From NCBI RefSeq assembly GCF_035046485.1, contig NC_085137.1:42463155-42527154 (forward strand): 64,000 nucleotides of DNA, read 5' to 3'. The position numbers and the translations under genes were made by a program. Under the pieces are notes generated by a model, which was not told where the DNA came from, searched no databases, and saw only the letters and a list, made by a program, of their open reading frames with translations. The stretch is from Aedes albopictus (lineage: Eukaryota > Arthropoda > Insecta > Diptera > Culicidae). Shown in pieces: positions 34,175 to 45,063 of this stretch. Within the stretch, counting starts at the first letter, position 1, and the number at the start of each line of letters is the position of its first letter.

Positions 34175-35726
34175 CATCCCAAGTAACATTTTTAGTTTTC
34201 TCATTGCTTACAAGCTGTTGTTACAATCAAACAGTTAAAACTCATTTTAAAGCTTAGAAATCCTAACAGCTCTAATAAACCCGCAATAAAACCCATTAAA
34301 ACCCAAAAGGGCCCACCCTACAGGAGGTTGTTAAAACCAACTCTTAAAACGTTATGTATGCTTCTTGGTTTTGTGGCATATTCTTGTAGTATACTATACA
34401 GCTTAGATAAGATTTGCGATGTAGGTCGCAAGAAGAACAACATGCCGTTTTGGAGTTCGTACAACATCCTAAAAGAACGATTAAAACCAAAGAATCAAAC
34501 TGAATCTGAAAATAAAATCATCACATAAATTGGCAGTAAATTGCAAATGATTAATAATGCAAGAACGAAAATTATATCAATCATCCATGGCCATAATGTT
34601 TATTTGCAAATTTTCACGAGGAAAGCCCTGTTACTGTGGCAAAAAATCTATGCCAAAAAAAGTTTACCGTGAAATGCAATGAACTGCTTCTAAAAAGGCG
34701 GTGTGCCACGTCATTTTGAGGTTTTTGGCATATAAATAATAATCATTTTATTTCCTCGTGCAAAACCATGAATTCGATTTACAGTCCAAACATCAACATG
34801 GCGTACACACTTGGCAAGCCGAAATTGATCATCGTAATGAAAAATATGGATGCCGTCAAGTTAAATCCTCCTGGTTTTGTTTAAGATGGTTTAAGATCAG
34901 TTAGTATAAAAGGAACATGCTCTAGAGTTGTTGTTCTTTATGAATACTATGCAATGACTAGCAAACACCTACTTATTCTTAACGCATAATTATGTGCACT
35001 ACACAAACACTGTTAAGTTTTAGGGAAGTGTGGGCTCGGACTGATTGCTCTTAAGAACACTTCGCTTGACCGACATCCGTCAAAAATGTAAATAAACCAA
35101 AAACATTGATATTGTCGTGCATTTTTTGGTGGTGTCCCATGTTTTTGAGGCTGTTCGAGTGCTTGGTGAGTGAGTATATTGTATTATTTGATAAGCCGAC
35201 TGCGGCTGGGCGCGATAGAGTAATTATTTATGCACAATTGTAGTGCCAGACCCAGAACAAACGATGCAATACCCACCCATCAGTTGCTTCGGAAACCCCG
35301 ATTGCAATCGAACTCTAGTGAAGGAAGCTGGTTTGATCACCTAGCCAGAAAAATTATGCCTACCAGAGGTTTTCCTATCACGTAAGTTTCAATCATAATG
35401 ACCCCAAATTGTGCTTAATCGATTATCTTTTCATTTGTGTAGCGTATAAAATTTATTGTGCAGGAGAAGAAGTTTTAAGATGAAGTTTTAATACGTACTT
35501 AACAGTTCGTTTACAATGACATTATTGCTTATCAAAAAAGCAAGCAAATAGGTTTTATTCCTAGGACTTCTAGATATCTTCAAGCTATTTTAAAGTTGCT
35601 TTTGTTGTTAAAGCTGTTAACTACATGAACGGCTTCATTAAATCTAAAAGGGCTTACCAAATCCATGACAAAACCTTAATAAATAATGTCTAAGAGCAAA
35701 AGGCATAGAAATTGTTACTTGGGATG
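34175..35726. mobile_element. TA-flanked element with CATCCCAAGTAACA ends
   Basis: CATCCCAAGTAACATTT starts at 34175 and the complement of the right end reads CATCCCAAGTAACAATTT; TA on both sides. 1.55 kb inside the larger mariner-like element. No supported coding frame. Confidence 0.65.
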
Positions 35727-36236
35727 TAAGTTTGATGTATCACTTTTTCATAAAACAGTACTAGATATACTATCACTGCCATAAAAAAAATTATCATAAA
35801 ATCTTTTGTATGAGTTTCCTGACACATTTTTTGAACATTGTTGGGCCTCGGCTATACGAATGTCCAGCACTGTATTTATTAAGAAGGGCTTAAGCAAAGC
35901 TCATTGAAATTTTTCAATGATCAGCTTCGGCAATATATCAGACAATTCAAGGAACTATGACACATTCCACGCACTTCTACATCGCGGTTTTTTTCAAAAT
36001 TCGTCATTTTTTACGATGGTGTCCCGTTACGCTGTATTTCTGGATTTCTTTCGAAGTATAAAGGTCCGATTCTCAATTAGAAAGCATAAAATGAATCTTC
36101 TATTCAAATCTGATCGTTTGATATGCTGGTTAGCATGTATTTAGAAAAAGCAAAAGTTTGATTCTCGCGCAAAACATAATGCGTGGAATGTGTCCTATAT
36201 GGAGCATGTACGCACTGTATAAAAATAGTTATTTAT

Positions 36237-36500
36237 GTGACGAGTTGCCAAAAGTTGATTTTTTCAGCACGAGTCGTACATTTATCCAACGAGGCTTGCC
36301 GAGTTGGATAAATACGAAGAGTGCTGAAAAAATCGAGTTTTGCAATGAGTTCCATACAAAATTTTATGCAATGATTTTTTCATAATGCAACTCATTTGAG
36401 TTGCATAATGTTCATAATGCAACTCAAATGAGTTGCATTATGAACATTATGCAACTATTTTTCATTATGCAACTCATTTCAGTTGCCTTATGAATCGGTA
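36237..36500. repeat. Foldback region with nested palindromes
   Basis: First hairpin: TTTTTTCAGCAC...TTTATCCAAC (36259-36290) pairs with GTTGGATAAA...GTGCTGAAAAAA (36303-36330). It is followed by GCAACTCATTTGAGTTGC (36388-36405), then its variant GCAACTCAAATGAGTTGC (36418-36435), and two further ATTATGCAACT boxes to 36480. Such clustered palindromes suggest a foldback transposon. Confidence 0.75.
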
Positions 36501-37210
36501 CGAAAAAGTTAGCCATTATGATACTGAAATGAGTCGTATAAAATAAAAATTATGACACTGAACTGCATAAAGTGTTTTTCATTTTATTTGAAAAATAAAG
36601 TTTAAAAATCAATTATCTCGAAAGATGTATTTTCGATTTTTTTTTGATAACATAACAAGCTCACACTTCTGATGACTTCGCTCATCAACTGGACAGACCG
36701 TTTCCAATTGTTTTTTATTTTTATTTTCATTGATTTTTTGGCTTGGGCCCTTCTCAAAAGTGAGGCTAGAATAAAAATGGCCAAGCAAGTTGTTTGTTTA
36801 GGTCAAGATAAATCACGGTGTGCCTAAAACCGAAATTAACAAATAAAAATGTCCACCCAAATTGCACCCGGCATTGGAACATATACTATTCTAGTATTTC
36901 CTCTGAAAATTTGAAAATGTTACAAAGAGGGAAACTAAAGTTTTTGTGATTTGAAGATTTTGGGTCATTTCTATGGGATTTTCTTATAGGAGTAAACATG
37001 CGCGCGCGGTGTGCCTGAAACCGCTATTAACACATAATAATTCACATGCGCCATTCCAAAGATTCGATATTCAAATAACTTCTCTCTGAAAATTGGATAA
37101 CATTTCATTGAACAATCGCAGTGGTTAGAAAATATAAGATATATGATAAAGTATATTGGAAAAGTAGTAACTTCATAGAATATTATTTCAATTTCACATG
37201 TTAATCATTC

Positions 37211-37489
37211 TTCAAGGGTCTCCAGTTAGCCTAGTGGTTAAGGCTTTGGATCGCCAATTCGGAGACGGCGGGTTCGATTACCGTTCCGGTTGGGCAAATT
37301 TTCTCGACTCCCTGGGCATAGTGTATCATTGTACTTGCCTCACAATATACTAATTCATGCAATGGCAGGTAAAGAAAGCCCTTCAATTAATAACTGTGGA
37401 AGTGTTCAAAGAACACTAAGTTGGAGAGAGGCAGGCCATGTTCCAGTGGAAACGTAGAGCCATACAGAAGAAGAAGAAGAAGAAGAAGG
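37211..37489 (+). mobile_element. Feilai SINE
   Basis: tRNA-like head with A box (TAGCCTAGTGGTTAAGGC) and B box (GGGTTCGATTACCG), then CTCGACTCCCTGGGCATAG, AACACTAAGTTG and a (GAA)n tail: the order of the Aedes SINE Feilai. The 12-bp sequence TGTTAATCATTC is duplicated at 37199-37210 and 37490-37501. Near full length. Confidence 0.92.
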
Positions 37490-37584
37490 TGTTAATCATT
37501 CCTCGCAATAAATAAATATTTTGTAACTCATCTAAAACATTGATTATATATCCCATTTTTGCGATACTATTACAAAACTAAATA

Positions 37585-37818
37585 AGGTACACCGGGGCAA
37601 GTTGAAACGGGTGGGGCAAGATGAAACGCAAAGTTTTGAAATAGTTTTCAATACAATTTGCAATTTTTTTTTCGACAAAAGATTGTTTGAATTCTCAGGT
37701 TTGATTCATAAACTATGTATGTGCTATGGTGTTTTAGCTGTTAGCGATCATTGGAATACACCATGTTAATCCTCTGTTTCATCTTGCCCCACCCGTTTCA
37801 ACTTGCCCCGGTGTACCT
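37585..37818. mobile_element. MITE with perfect long inverted repeats (AGGTACACCGGGGCAAG)
   Basis: Terminal inverted repeats of more than 40 bp are identical by eye, starting AGGTACACCGGGGCAAGTTG; TA flanks both sides (37583-37584 and 37819-37820). The perfect arms suggest a recent insertion. Confidence 0.9.
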
Positions 37819-38280
37819 TAGGTGTTTTCAACATGTCTATAGACAAAGCGATAGTATGTATATCCCCAATGAAATTGGAATCAAAGATTAAAATTGTTGT
37901 TACTGATGATCATTCAAGTGAAATATTTCCAAATTAACGGAAAAAACGTTGGTAGCATGACGCATAAAAGCTTGAAAGAAAAATGATAAGCATTTAGGTT
38001 TACTTAAAGAGCTTCAATATCTACCCTAGAAACCCTGAAACCCTTATGCATATATCAATTGAACACCCAAGTTCTCAATTCAAACTTTGGTCATAAACTG
38101 TGAAATCCCGTTCCAATATGTTTCGAAAATTCTTTCACTATGGCACTTCTAGGGTTCCAAAACGCTGTTCTTTTTTTTTCTCTTCCCATAATACGAACTT
38201 TTTTAAAATTTTGTCGATCAGTGTTATTATTTGTTTTTGTTATGAAAGCACCGATTGACAATATTCCCATATATGAGCTA

Positions 38281-38476
38281 CAGTCAGGATTCGTTATACA
38301 CGGTTGGTGGTACTTTACGCCCACCGCGATTTTTCGGCTGCCTTATATCCAGTTGAGCTCATTTCTTAGGGAGTAGTTGCGGCATCTTCCAAAAATTAAC
38401 GGAATTGGTTGAAAGACAACAGAGAAATTGCGGTGGGCGTAAAGTGGGTGGTACCGTGTATAACGAAGCCTGACTG
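38281..38476. mobile_element. Tc1/mariner-type MITE, CAGTCAGGATTCGTTATACA ends
   Basis: CAGTCAGGATTCGTTATACAC at the left; the complement of the right end reads CAGTCAGGCTTCGTTATACAC. TA at 38279-38280 and 38477-38478. Inner inverted GTGGGCGTAAAGT sequences extend the arms. Confidence 0.9.
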
Positions 38477-39013
38477 TAATTTTATGAAAATAGCTTCAAA
38501 CAGTCAAAACTTTGGTTTCCCTCGATAAAACATTTTCAAATTTTCGGAGGTGATGCTATAAGATATACTATCGAATGCCAGGTGTCAGTTTGGTGTACAT
38601 TTATATTTGTTAATAGCGGTTTCAGGTACACCGTGCGTGCATTTTTACTCATATACGAAAATCCTATAGAAATAGATAGAAATGGCTCAAAATCTTTAAA
38701 TCACAAAAACTTTAGTTTCCCTCGATGAAATATTTTCAAATTTTCAGAATAGCATATCTTCCAAATGCCGGGTGCCATTTTGGTGGACATTTTTATTTGT
38801 TAATAACGGTTTTTGGCACACCGTGAAATGCTGATGCAAAATTTGAGATAAACAAATAAAAAATATGCAAGCAAAAATCGATCATCGAATTTAAAAAGGA
38901 AATACTTATGTAATAAATGTAATAGATCACTTGTTGAAGTAAAACTACAATTGAAGCTAATGATTTGCGTCAATTTGTATTTCAAGTTGCTTGCTCGAAA
39001 AATCTAAAGGTCC

Positions 39014-39482
39014 TTACCAAAGCCCCGAAGCTGGAGCCAAATTCAGAGACTTCTGGTTGACAATATGTCCAGGAAGTGGAGCCTTGTGCACCGCTCCAGG
39101 ATTGACGGCTACGTACGTAGCAGTGTGGTGATTAGGCAACACCGGAGCAGCATGAGCGTGGCGGTGATGATCCCAATGTCCTAGGGCTGGTGGAGCATGG
39201 TGCACATGCGAGTGATAAGTAGCAGCTGGCCAATAATCGTGATGGGCCCAAGCTTGATGATCATCGTTCGATTGGATGATGGTTGAACCGTGATGGGCAG
39301 CATAAACTCCATAGGGAGAGGCGACATAACCATGTCCATGGTGGGCGTAGATTTGGGTGGCGTAGGATGCTTCAGCGGCAACAGCAAGAGCCATCAAAAT
39401 TACAGTTGCGATACACTGAAAATAAGAAAATTCTATGAATAAAATTGAATACCAAGCAAATGAAACTTGGAACTACCTTCAT
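39014..39482 (-). CDS. Retinin-like His-rich cuticular protein, two exons
   Basis: 135-residue secreted protein. Exon 1 is ATG AAG at 39482-39477; donor GTAGTT; intron 39416-39476 (61 bp) ends in TTTTCAG; exon 2 runs 39415-39014. The signal peptide is MKCIATVILMALAVAAEA. The mature part is rich in His (about one residue in six; AHHGHGY near the N-terminus, HWDHHRHAHA later) with Tyr, Ala and Pro. STIIQSND corresponds to the TVVQxN motif of the other genes. The C-terminus has the retinin-like block, NPGAVHKAPLPGHIV then LNLAPASGLW. It is divergent to its paralogue at 39966-40437; the ending GLW instead of GTW is a small difference. Role in cuticle or lens matrix inferred from family and composition; a bound metal is conceivable but unproven. 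Confidence 0.85.
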
Positions 39483-39965
39483 TCTAAAATTTTAAAATTG
39501 TTTCTCGATGGTTTAAACAGATTGAATGCTGGGAGCGCTGTGATTTGCTAAACCCACCCGCAAGATTGTTTTATAACCACTCATGTCAATTTCACGCATC
39601 GACATTTTAAATTTGAAGTCATACATAATTCTTCAACGGGACGCACTGTTTAATGAGATAAATGACCGCAAAAGTAGACAACAATAAATTTTGCGCACAC
39701 CTTCACCGTGCTTCACGCATCGAAGAGAATTCTTAATTCATCATTTTTTGAGCAACCGAAAAAGACTATCGCATCGCTGTGTAGATTGAAAATAATTAAC
39801 TATCGCGAATTGGATCTTATCTTTTTTGGGTTAATTCGCACGTTTCCGCGTCTACTATCGTTCAACGTTTTCGTATATAACGATCAATTTTTGCCAAATC
39901 AGTTCATACAGAGTTCAGTTCTTCACTTGTTCACTTATCTCTAGCTCATCGAAGAGTATCACAAA
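39483..39965. promoter_or_regulatory. Shared divergent promoter region of the second cuticle pair
   Basis: 483 bp separate the two starts. Minus strand: TATAAAA at 39575-39569. Plus strand: TATATAA at 39874-39880 with the initiator-like ATCAGTTC (A at 39901) about 27 bp downstream, a normal distance. The layout repeats that of the first pair but is shorter. Confidence 0.65.
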
Positions 39966-40437
39966 ATGAAGGTAGGTTATTGTGAAATTTTCTGGAGCTA
40001 CAATATTTCATAACACATTTATCTTACAGTGCGTTGCAGCAGTAGTCATCATGGTCATTTCCGCTGTCGCGGATGCTTCTTACGTCCCATCGATTTACGC
40101 CCATCATGGACATGGTTATGCTGGAACTCCCGTAGTGTCCTACGCCAATTATCATGATCTATCCTACATCCAGCCAAATCATCATCACGCCTGGGCTCAT
40201 CACGGCTATGCGCCCGTCTCTGTTCACAGCTCGTATGTCCACCATGCCCCAGCTTCCGTCGCAGTCTACGATAGCCACTGGGATCATCGCCATGTTCACG
40301 CTGCTCCAGTTGTTCCTCACCACGGTGGTGCTACGTACGTCGCTGCCAATCCCGGAGCTGTGCACAAGGCCCCTCTCCCAGGACATGTCGTTAACCAAAA
40401 ATCCCTGAACTTGGCTCCAGCTGCCGGCACTTGGTGA
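39966..40437 (+). CDS. Retinin-like His-rich cuticular protein, two exons (paralogue)
   Basis: 137-residue secreted protein. Exon 1 is ATG AAG (39966-39971); the intron 39972-40029 (58 bp, GTAGGT...TTACAG) happens to be open in one frame, so a naive reading would extend the protein through it; exon 2 is 40030-40437. The signal peptide is MKCVAAVVIMVISAVADA. His-rich segments (YAHHGHGY, NHHHAWAHHGY, HWDHRHVHA) are followed by the retinin-like end NPGAVHKAPLPGHVV and LNLAPAAGTW. The TVVQxN motif is eroded to SYIQPNHH. It is clearly related to 39014-39482 but more diverged than the first pair. Likely cuticle or corneal matrix. Confidence 0.86.
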
Positions 40438-42122
40438 TCATTGGAAATGACGGCTTCCACTTAGAACATAATGTGATAAATTCTTCCAACCGCTTGTAAA
40501 GTTCCAAAAGTGATCAATATATAAATTTTAAATTGCATTAACCGTGTTAAATCCACATCTCTGAAGATAATTGACCTCAATGAAGAACATTTCATATATG
40601 ATATGAATTACAATAAATCAAATGGATGCCAAGGGGCTGTTGATTAACCGCGAGGTAATTTTTCGGGATATTCCAACCCCCCCCCCCCTGCGTAATGATT
40701 TTTTTTAAATTTGTGTGGTAAGTCCCGGGGTTTATGGACGGCTTCTAACTCTATTGGAACAAGTGAGTGGGTCACAAGATGAACCAGCCCAAGTTACAAT
40801 GAATGCTGAACAGTGACAGTATGAGCTGAACAGTAGCTGGTCTGTGGCTAAATACAATGACTGCTGAATATTGGTCTGAAGTATGGCTTGTTCAACTTCT
40901 TTAATCAGCAATACATATAAGGCTGAATATCAAGTTGAATAGAATAGATGTAGATGTTTAGGAGCTGAATAAAGGATTCGACCTTTTGTGCTCAGCTTTT
41001 GTTCAAATGAAAGCTGATTTACAGATGTTTTACTGTTGCAGAAACGTTTGTACAGCATCAAATTGTTACCTGGGAGGTTAGGTACCAGGAGGTAATGTAA
41101 ACCAGTGTCAAACTGATCAACCGAGGATTGCATTGTAATTCCATACAAGGAACTTTTTAGGGGCTGACCATAAACTACGTGTTCTGAATACTCTAGAAAA
41201 AATCTCTTGAAATCTCTTTACCAGTTGCTGGTGTAAGTTGCTATATGACCATATGGAGAAACCCTAACTAGTAAGTATGTGAATCGTTCGACAATGTCGT
41301 TCAGCTTCTGCGGCGACCGGCCACTGCTTATCTACAGGATGCGGCAGGAAAAAATGCGAAAACTTCAAGGCACTATTACACACTAAATATGGGATACATA
41401 TGAATATTTTTTCATTGCAGTGTATCAGTCAATGTCTATATTCTAGCACTTAAAAATAAAAATGAACATATTTGATGTTTAACATGTGATAATGTAAGCC
41501 TATTAAGCGGGTATCAATAAACGGCGCGCCCAATGGTCATTAAGCAAAATGCATATAGCAGTATAAAAATTAGCTTAAATTCGATGAACAACCAGACCAC
41601 ACTGATCCAGAGCCATGTAGTTTCACATACTAGATGAAATAAGTACATATATTTGATGATATTGTAGAGAAAATTAAAAATTTTGTTTTATCAGTTACGA
41701 AATTTAGCGACCTGTGAACTTTTCTGCGGTTTGACAATTCTGATTGTCTTCAGCTTCAGGCGCCGCCCTCTAAAGGTTAGTGACCAAAATCTGAAAATTT
41801 TTAATTAACTTTTCAGAAAACTAGCCAATTAGAGACCATGGAACGTTGAAAAATTGATTGGTTAACGTCAAATGGACGAAAACGAGGTTTTAAGTTGAAA
41901 AACACTTTCGCATTTTTTCCTGCCGCATACTGTATTCCAATGAAACAACAATCCATCCGTGGGATGGAGTGGAGGAGGTACTTAGATTTCCATCAGTAAG
42001 TGGACTTTAATGACTGGATGGTTTTGCAAATTGACTTAATCGTGCGTTGCCGTTAATGTGCTATTCTAATTGAAATTTATATCCCACGCTCCTCTTGTTG
42101 TCGACTTAGATCCAACCAGCCA
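40438..42122. other. 3' flank and degraded MITE DNA
   Basis: AATAAA at 40612-40617 may serve the upstream gene. Decayed fragments of the GGGCTGTCCATAAAC MITE type occur near 40633-40735 and 41158-41185. No further gene is supported. Confidence 0.45.
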
Positions 42123-42186
42123 CCGGGATCTGGAGCAAACTACTATCACCATGCGGCGATATGTAGTAGTTTGCTCCAGATCCCGG
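42123..42186. repeat. Perfect 23-bp hairpin
   Basis: 42123-42145 and 42164-42186 are exact complements (core GATCTGGAGCAAACTACTA) around an 18-base loop. It lies beside a GC-balanced stretch. Could be a pre-miRNA-like fold or a recent inverted duplication. Confidence 0.9.
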
Positions 42187-42599
42187 TTTAAATATGTTTT
42201 TGTGCGTGCTTGGGAACATGATTGGCGACAAGCCTTGTTACAAAATGGGTTATGAAATGGGAGCGTCGCAGCCGGTGCAGTGTGGTGCTTAGAACCGACG
42301 TTGGTAATTGTTCCTAGCAGGTGAGCTGCTTGAGCGTTTCAGTCCAAGTCCAGTCAGTTCACTTACAGTTGTGTGGGGCGGTATTTGGAAAGGGTCTGTG
42401 GAAGTTAATTACCGAAGGAGTGCCACCCACAGGTACATTTATCTCACCTGTCAATAAGTAATTAAGAGCCATTGAAAGGGGCTTTTCACTTTCGCCAGGT
42501 GATCACAGGGCAGGTGATTGCAGCTCCAGGCTCATAATTGACTGGATAAAGATGGCTGCCCTAATACAAAGTTGTTAACGAGCCTTCTTTCTATCCATA
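42187..42599. other. GC-balanced island, no gene recognised
   Basis: 42230-42560 lacks the AT-rich texture of its surroundings and holds E-box-like CAGGTG repeats (near 42318, 42508 and 42523). A cis-regulatory role is possible but only a guess. Confidence 0.3.
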
Positions 42600-44555
42600 T
42601 CATTTCTAGTTCCTAATTGCTTTGCCTTGCTTTTTGTCTGTCTTCACATCTATATGTATGTATTTTGCTCTCCATGACTTGTCAGTTTTCTACAAAATAT
42701 TGTTTCATTACAATCTTCTTTAACTAGTAAACATTTTTGTCATTTTACCTTTGTCCTTTCATCTGATCCATCATTTTTTCATTCCTGTTTACTCTGTCTT
42801 TTCAAGCAATATGCATATTCTTTCTTCTTTATCATATCGGTCATCTTTTTTTTATATTTCACTTCTCTGCCTTCTCAATGTCTCTAGATTTGAGTATTTA
42901 CTTCGACTTTCCATTTTCTTTGCATTTCCAGTCTTCTTTGCATTTTCTTCTTTCTCGGTCTTCCAATCTATTATTGTTTTCTCTATCTTCTTCGTGTATC
43001 TTTGGTTTTCTGTCTATTCTATTTTCTAGTCTTTTCTGTCTACTGACTTTTGCATTCTATGTTTTCTCGATATTTCTGTATTTTTTTCCATCTGTGTGAT
43101 TTTATCTGTCTCTCTATTATTTTTATCTTCTCTGTCTGTTCAGTATCTTCTGCTTTCCTATTTTTTCACTTTCCACGTTTGCTATTTTTCCTTTTTCTTT
43201 AATTTCCTTTTTCGCAATTTGCTGTCTTTTATTTGTTTGTTTATTTTTTTTCTTTCTAGCTTATCTGTTTTATCCTTCTCAGGCCTATTAAATATCAGTG
43301 TCAGTGCCTGTTTTTCAGTCGAACATGAATGACTGCGGGTGTCGTTTTCAGTTCCTCGATGTGCGAACTGACAGAGTCCGACAGCACCATTCGTGAGCGA
43401 CCAACCAAGTTCAATTCCCAATCATCCACACTACTCATGCTGTCAGGCAATTCGTCTCAAGCTATGGCTTGTGAGAGTGAGTGCCCTATACGCTACCACG
43501 GGTGAAAACACTCTACTACAGAAAATTGAATGGAAATTTAGCCCTGTCAGCTCTCGATTTCAGCACGCTGCGTGCGAGTGTGAGTTCCTATTTCATTTCG
43601 CTCCCGTGTTGCTTATCGGAAAGCAACATTGACAGGAAAACCAAAACGGAGAAAATGAAAAAAAGCTAAATATCGCTATTAGAAGGGCCTGTCGAAAAAT
43701 TGCAGCACTGATCTGTCTTATCCCTGCATCTTTTCTGACTTTTCTGTTTCGATTGCTTTACCTATTTTAATATCTTTCTTTAGATTTTTGTCTTTTTGCC
43801 TCCTTACTTTTCAATGAGTTTTTCATTTAAATTTTTGCATGTTAATATGTAATTATATTACTTTATTTTCTCTGAGTTTTATGTTTCTCTACCAGAAACG
43901 GTCTTCTCAGCAATATTTGTTCATTTTCCTGTTATTTATTTTATCTGTATTTGCTACTTGAACTGTCATCTCTTATTTTCTGTCTCTTTATCTTTTTTGT
44001 CTCCTATATATTCTACATGTTTTATTTATTGCCTTCTCTGCATGTTATGCATTTTCTGCATTGATCATTTTTTCGTTTTTTTATCCATATCTCACGCCCG
44101 GCTTAGTCGTGGCGAACTCACCAAGGGCGAGAAGCCACGTTAGTAAAGACAAAAAAATGCACAACTGATTTTTTGATCTTTAATGTTTACTCTAGAAGAT
44201 CCGATAGAAAATGCTCTTTTTTTCTCTGCATTCCTTGTCTTCCCTTGTTTTGTACTCCAAATTTGCTAAATCTCAGCTGTCATCTCTATTTTATTTGTCT
44301 CCTCAGTGTTTCTGTTTTCTATGTCTTCCTTTCTAGTATTATCTGCTCATTATTTCCTGCTTTTCCGTCCTCTTTGTCTTCTCTACTTTTCTATCTTAAT
44401 TATGTGATCAGTATTGAAAGTTTTCTTCATCTTCTGTTTTCTTTTTGTCCTCTTGATCTTCACTTCTTCTATCGTGTATGTAGTTTATATGTCCACAATT
44501 TTCTCACGCATTCGATACCTATTCTTTCTTCGTTAATATTTAGCAGTCTTTTCGT
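42600..44555 (+). repeat. Pyrimidine-rich, strand-asymmetric tract
   Basis: Almost the whole plus strand is built from TTTTCTGTCTTCTTTGT-like words, with very few purines; interruptions lie at about 43290-43680 (mixed sequence with a (possible) nested insertion) and 44080-44160. It matches the texture of 53641-54010 and 54951-55800. Many apparent hydrophobic open frames are a result of T-richness, not genes. Confidence 0.7.
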
Positions 44556-44558
44556 TTT

Positions 44559-45063
44559 GCCTTTCTCGTACACCAAGGTGTACCGAAAGGCTATATGTTC
44601 ACTCCAAAAACGAAAATTTGATAGAGCCTCCGGAGGGGTCAAGTCTTATATACCAATCGACTCAGCTCGACGAATTGAGGTGATGTCTGTGTGTGTGTAT
44701 GTGTGTGTGTGTGTATGTGTGTGTGTGTATGTGTGTGTACAAAAAAACTCACATCACTTTTTGGCAGTAAACCTCAACCGATTTTAATGACCGACGGTTC
44801 ATTCGACGCGGAATCTGGTCCCATTGTTTCCTATTGAAAATGGCTCACATCGGTCCAGCCGTTCCGGAGTTATGGCCATTTAGGTGTTCCGGACCGGTAC
44901 CCCAGGAAGGGGCCAGATATGAAAACGCTACAAACCCATCCATGCGGCACATCAAACTACGGCATTTTCGATAACTTGATGAATGGTACGCAGAAAAATA
45001 GTCTCACACCATATCTGAACCGGTAGTGTCCCGGAACCGGTTCCGGGTGTCCCGTCGGAAGTG
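44559..45063 (-). repeat. 150-bp array element: hairpin end, (GT)n and first unit
   Basis: Begins with the hairpin CCTTTCTCGTACACC / GGTGTACCGAAAGG, then AGAGCCTCCGGAGGGG, a (TG)n tract near 44685-44740 and one unit of the array (AACCGGTTCCGGGTGTCCCG). It is the reverse complement of 11840-12340. The element is cut at 45063 by the LINE and resumes at 51027. Confidence 0.75.

Larger units (their letters stand above)
32757..35872. mobile_element. Tc1/mariner-like element, CAGTGNTNGACATTCG ends
   Basis: CAGTGGTAGACATTCGTTTA at the left and, as complement of the right end, CAGTGCTGGACATTCGTATA, both next to TA. 3.1 kb, no transposase frame visible. A second TIR-like copy (TAGACATTCGTTTAGCCGA) lies at 32944 and a reverse one at 34103, and another element sits inside (34175-35726). 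A truncated relative, sharing the subterminal AGGAAACTCATACAAAAGAT, is at 62900-63012. Confidence 0.65.
36814..38825. mobile_element. 2-kb element with compound terminal inverted repeats
   Basis: The outer end CACGGTGTGCCTAAAACCG (36814) faces CGGTTTTTGGCACACCGTG (to 38825). Inverted similarity continues for over 300 bp and contains a second copy of the same end motif 191 bp further in (CGCGGTGTGCCTGAAACCG from 37005; its partner ends at 38635). So each terminus is a two-unit array (unit about 190 bp) and the two termini are inverted. AAAT flanks both sides, a possible 4-bp duplication. The interior carries a Feilai SINE and two MITEs and no transposase. Confidence 0.8.

Noticed and set aside
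37217..37290. tRNA gene
   Set aside because: A and B boxes are present, but the sequence continues as the Feilai SINE with a (GAA)n tail and target duplication; the other tRNA-like heads (10.5, 19.5, 24.9, 52.6 and 54.2 kb) are likewise SINEs.
39982..40437. Intron-less reading of the 39.97-kb gene beginning MKFSGATIFHN
   Set aside because: That frame runs through the intron; the ATG-AAG exon plus GT...AG intron gives the standard signal peptide seen in its paralogues.
43958..44787. Hydrophobic, membrane-protein-like frames in the T-rich tract
   Set aside because: T-rich codons give Phe, Leu and Ser in every plus-strand frame; no motif, and one such frame runs into the repeat terminal hairpin and (GT)n.
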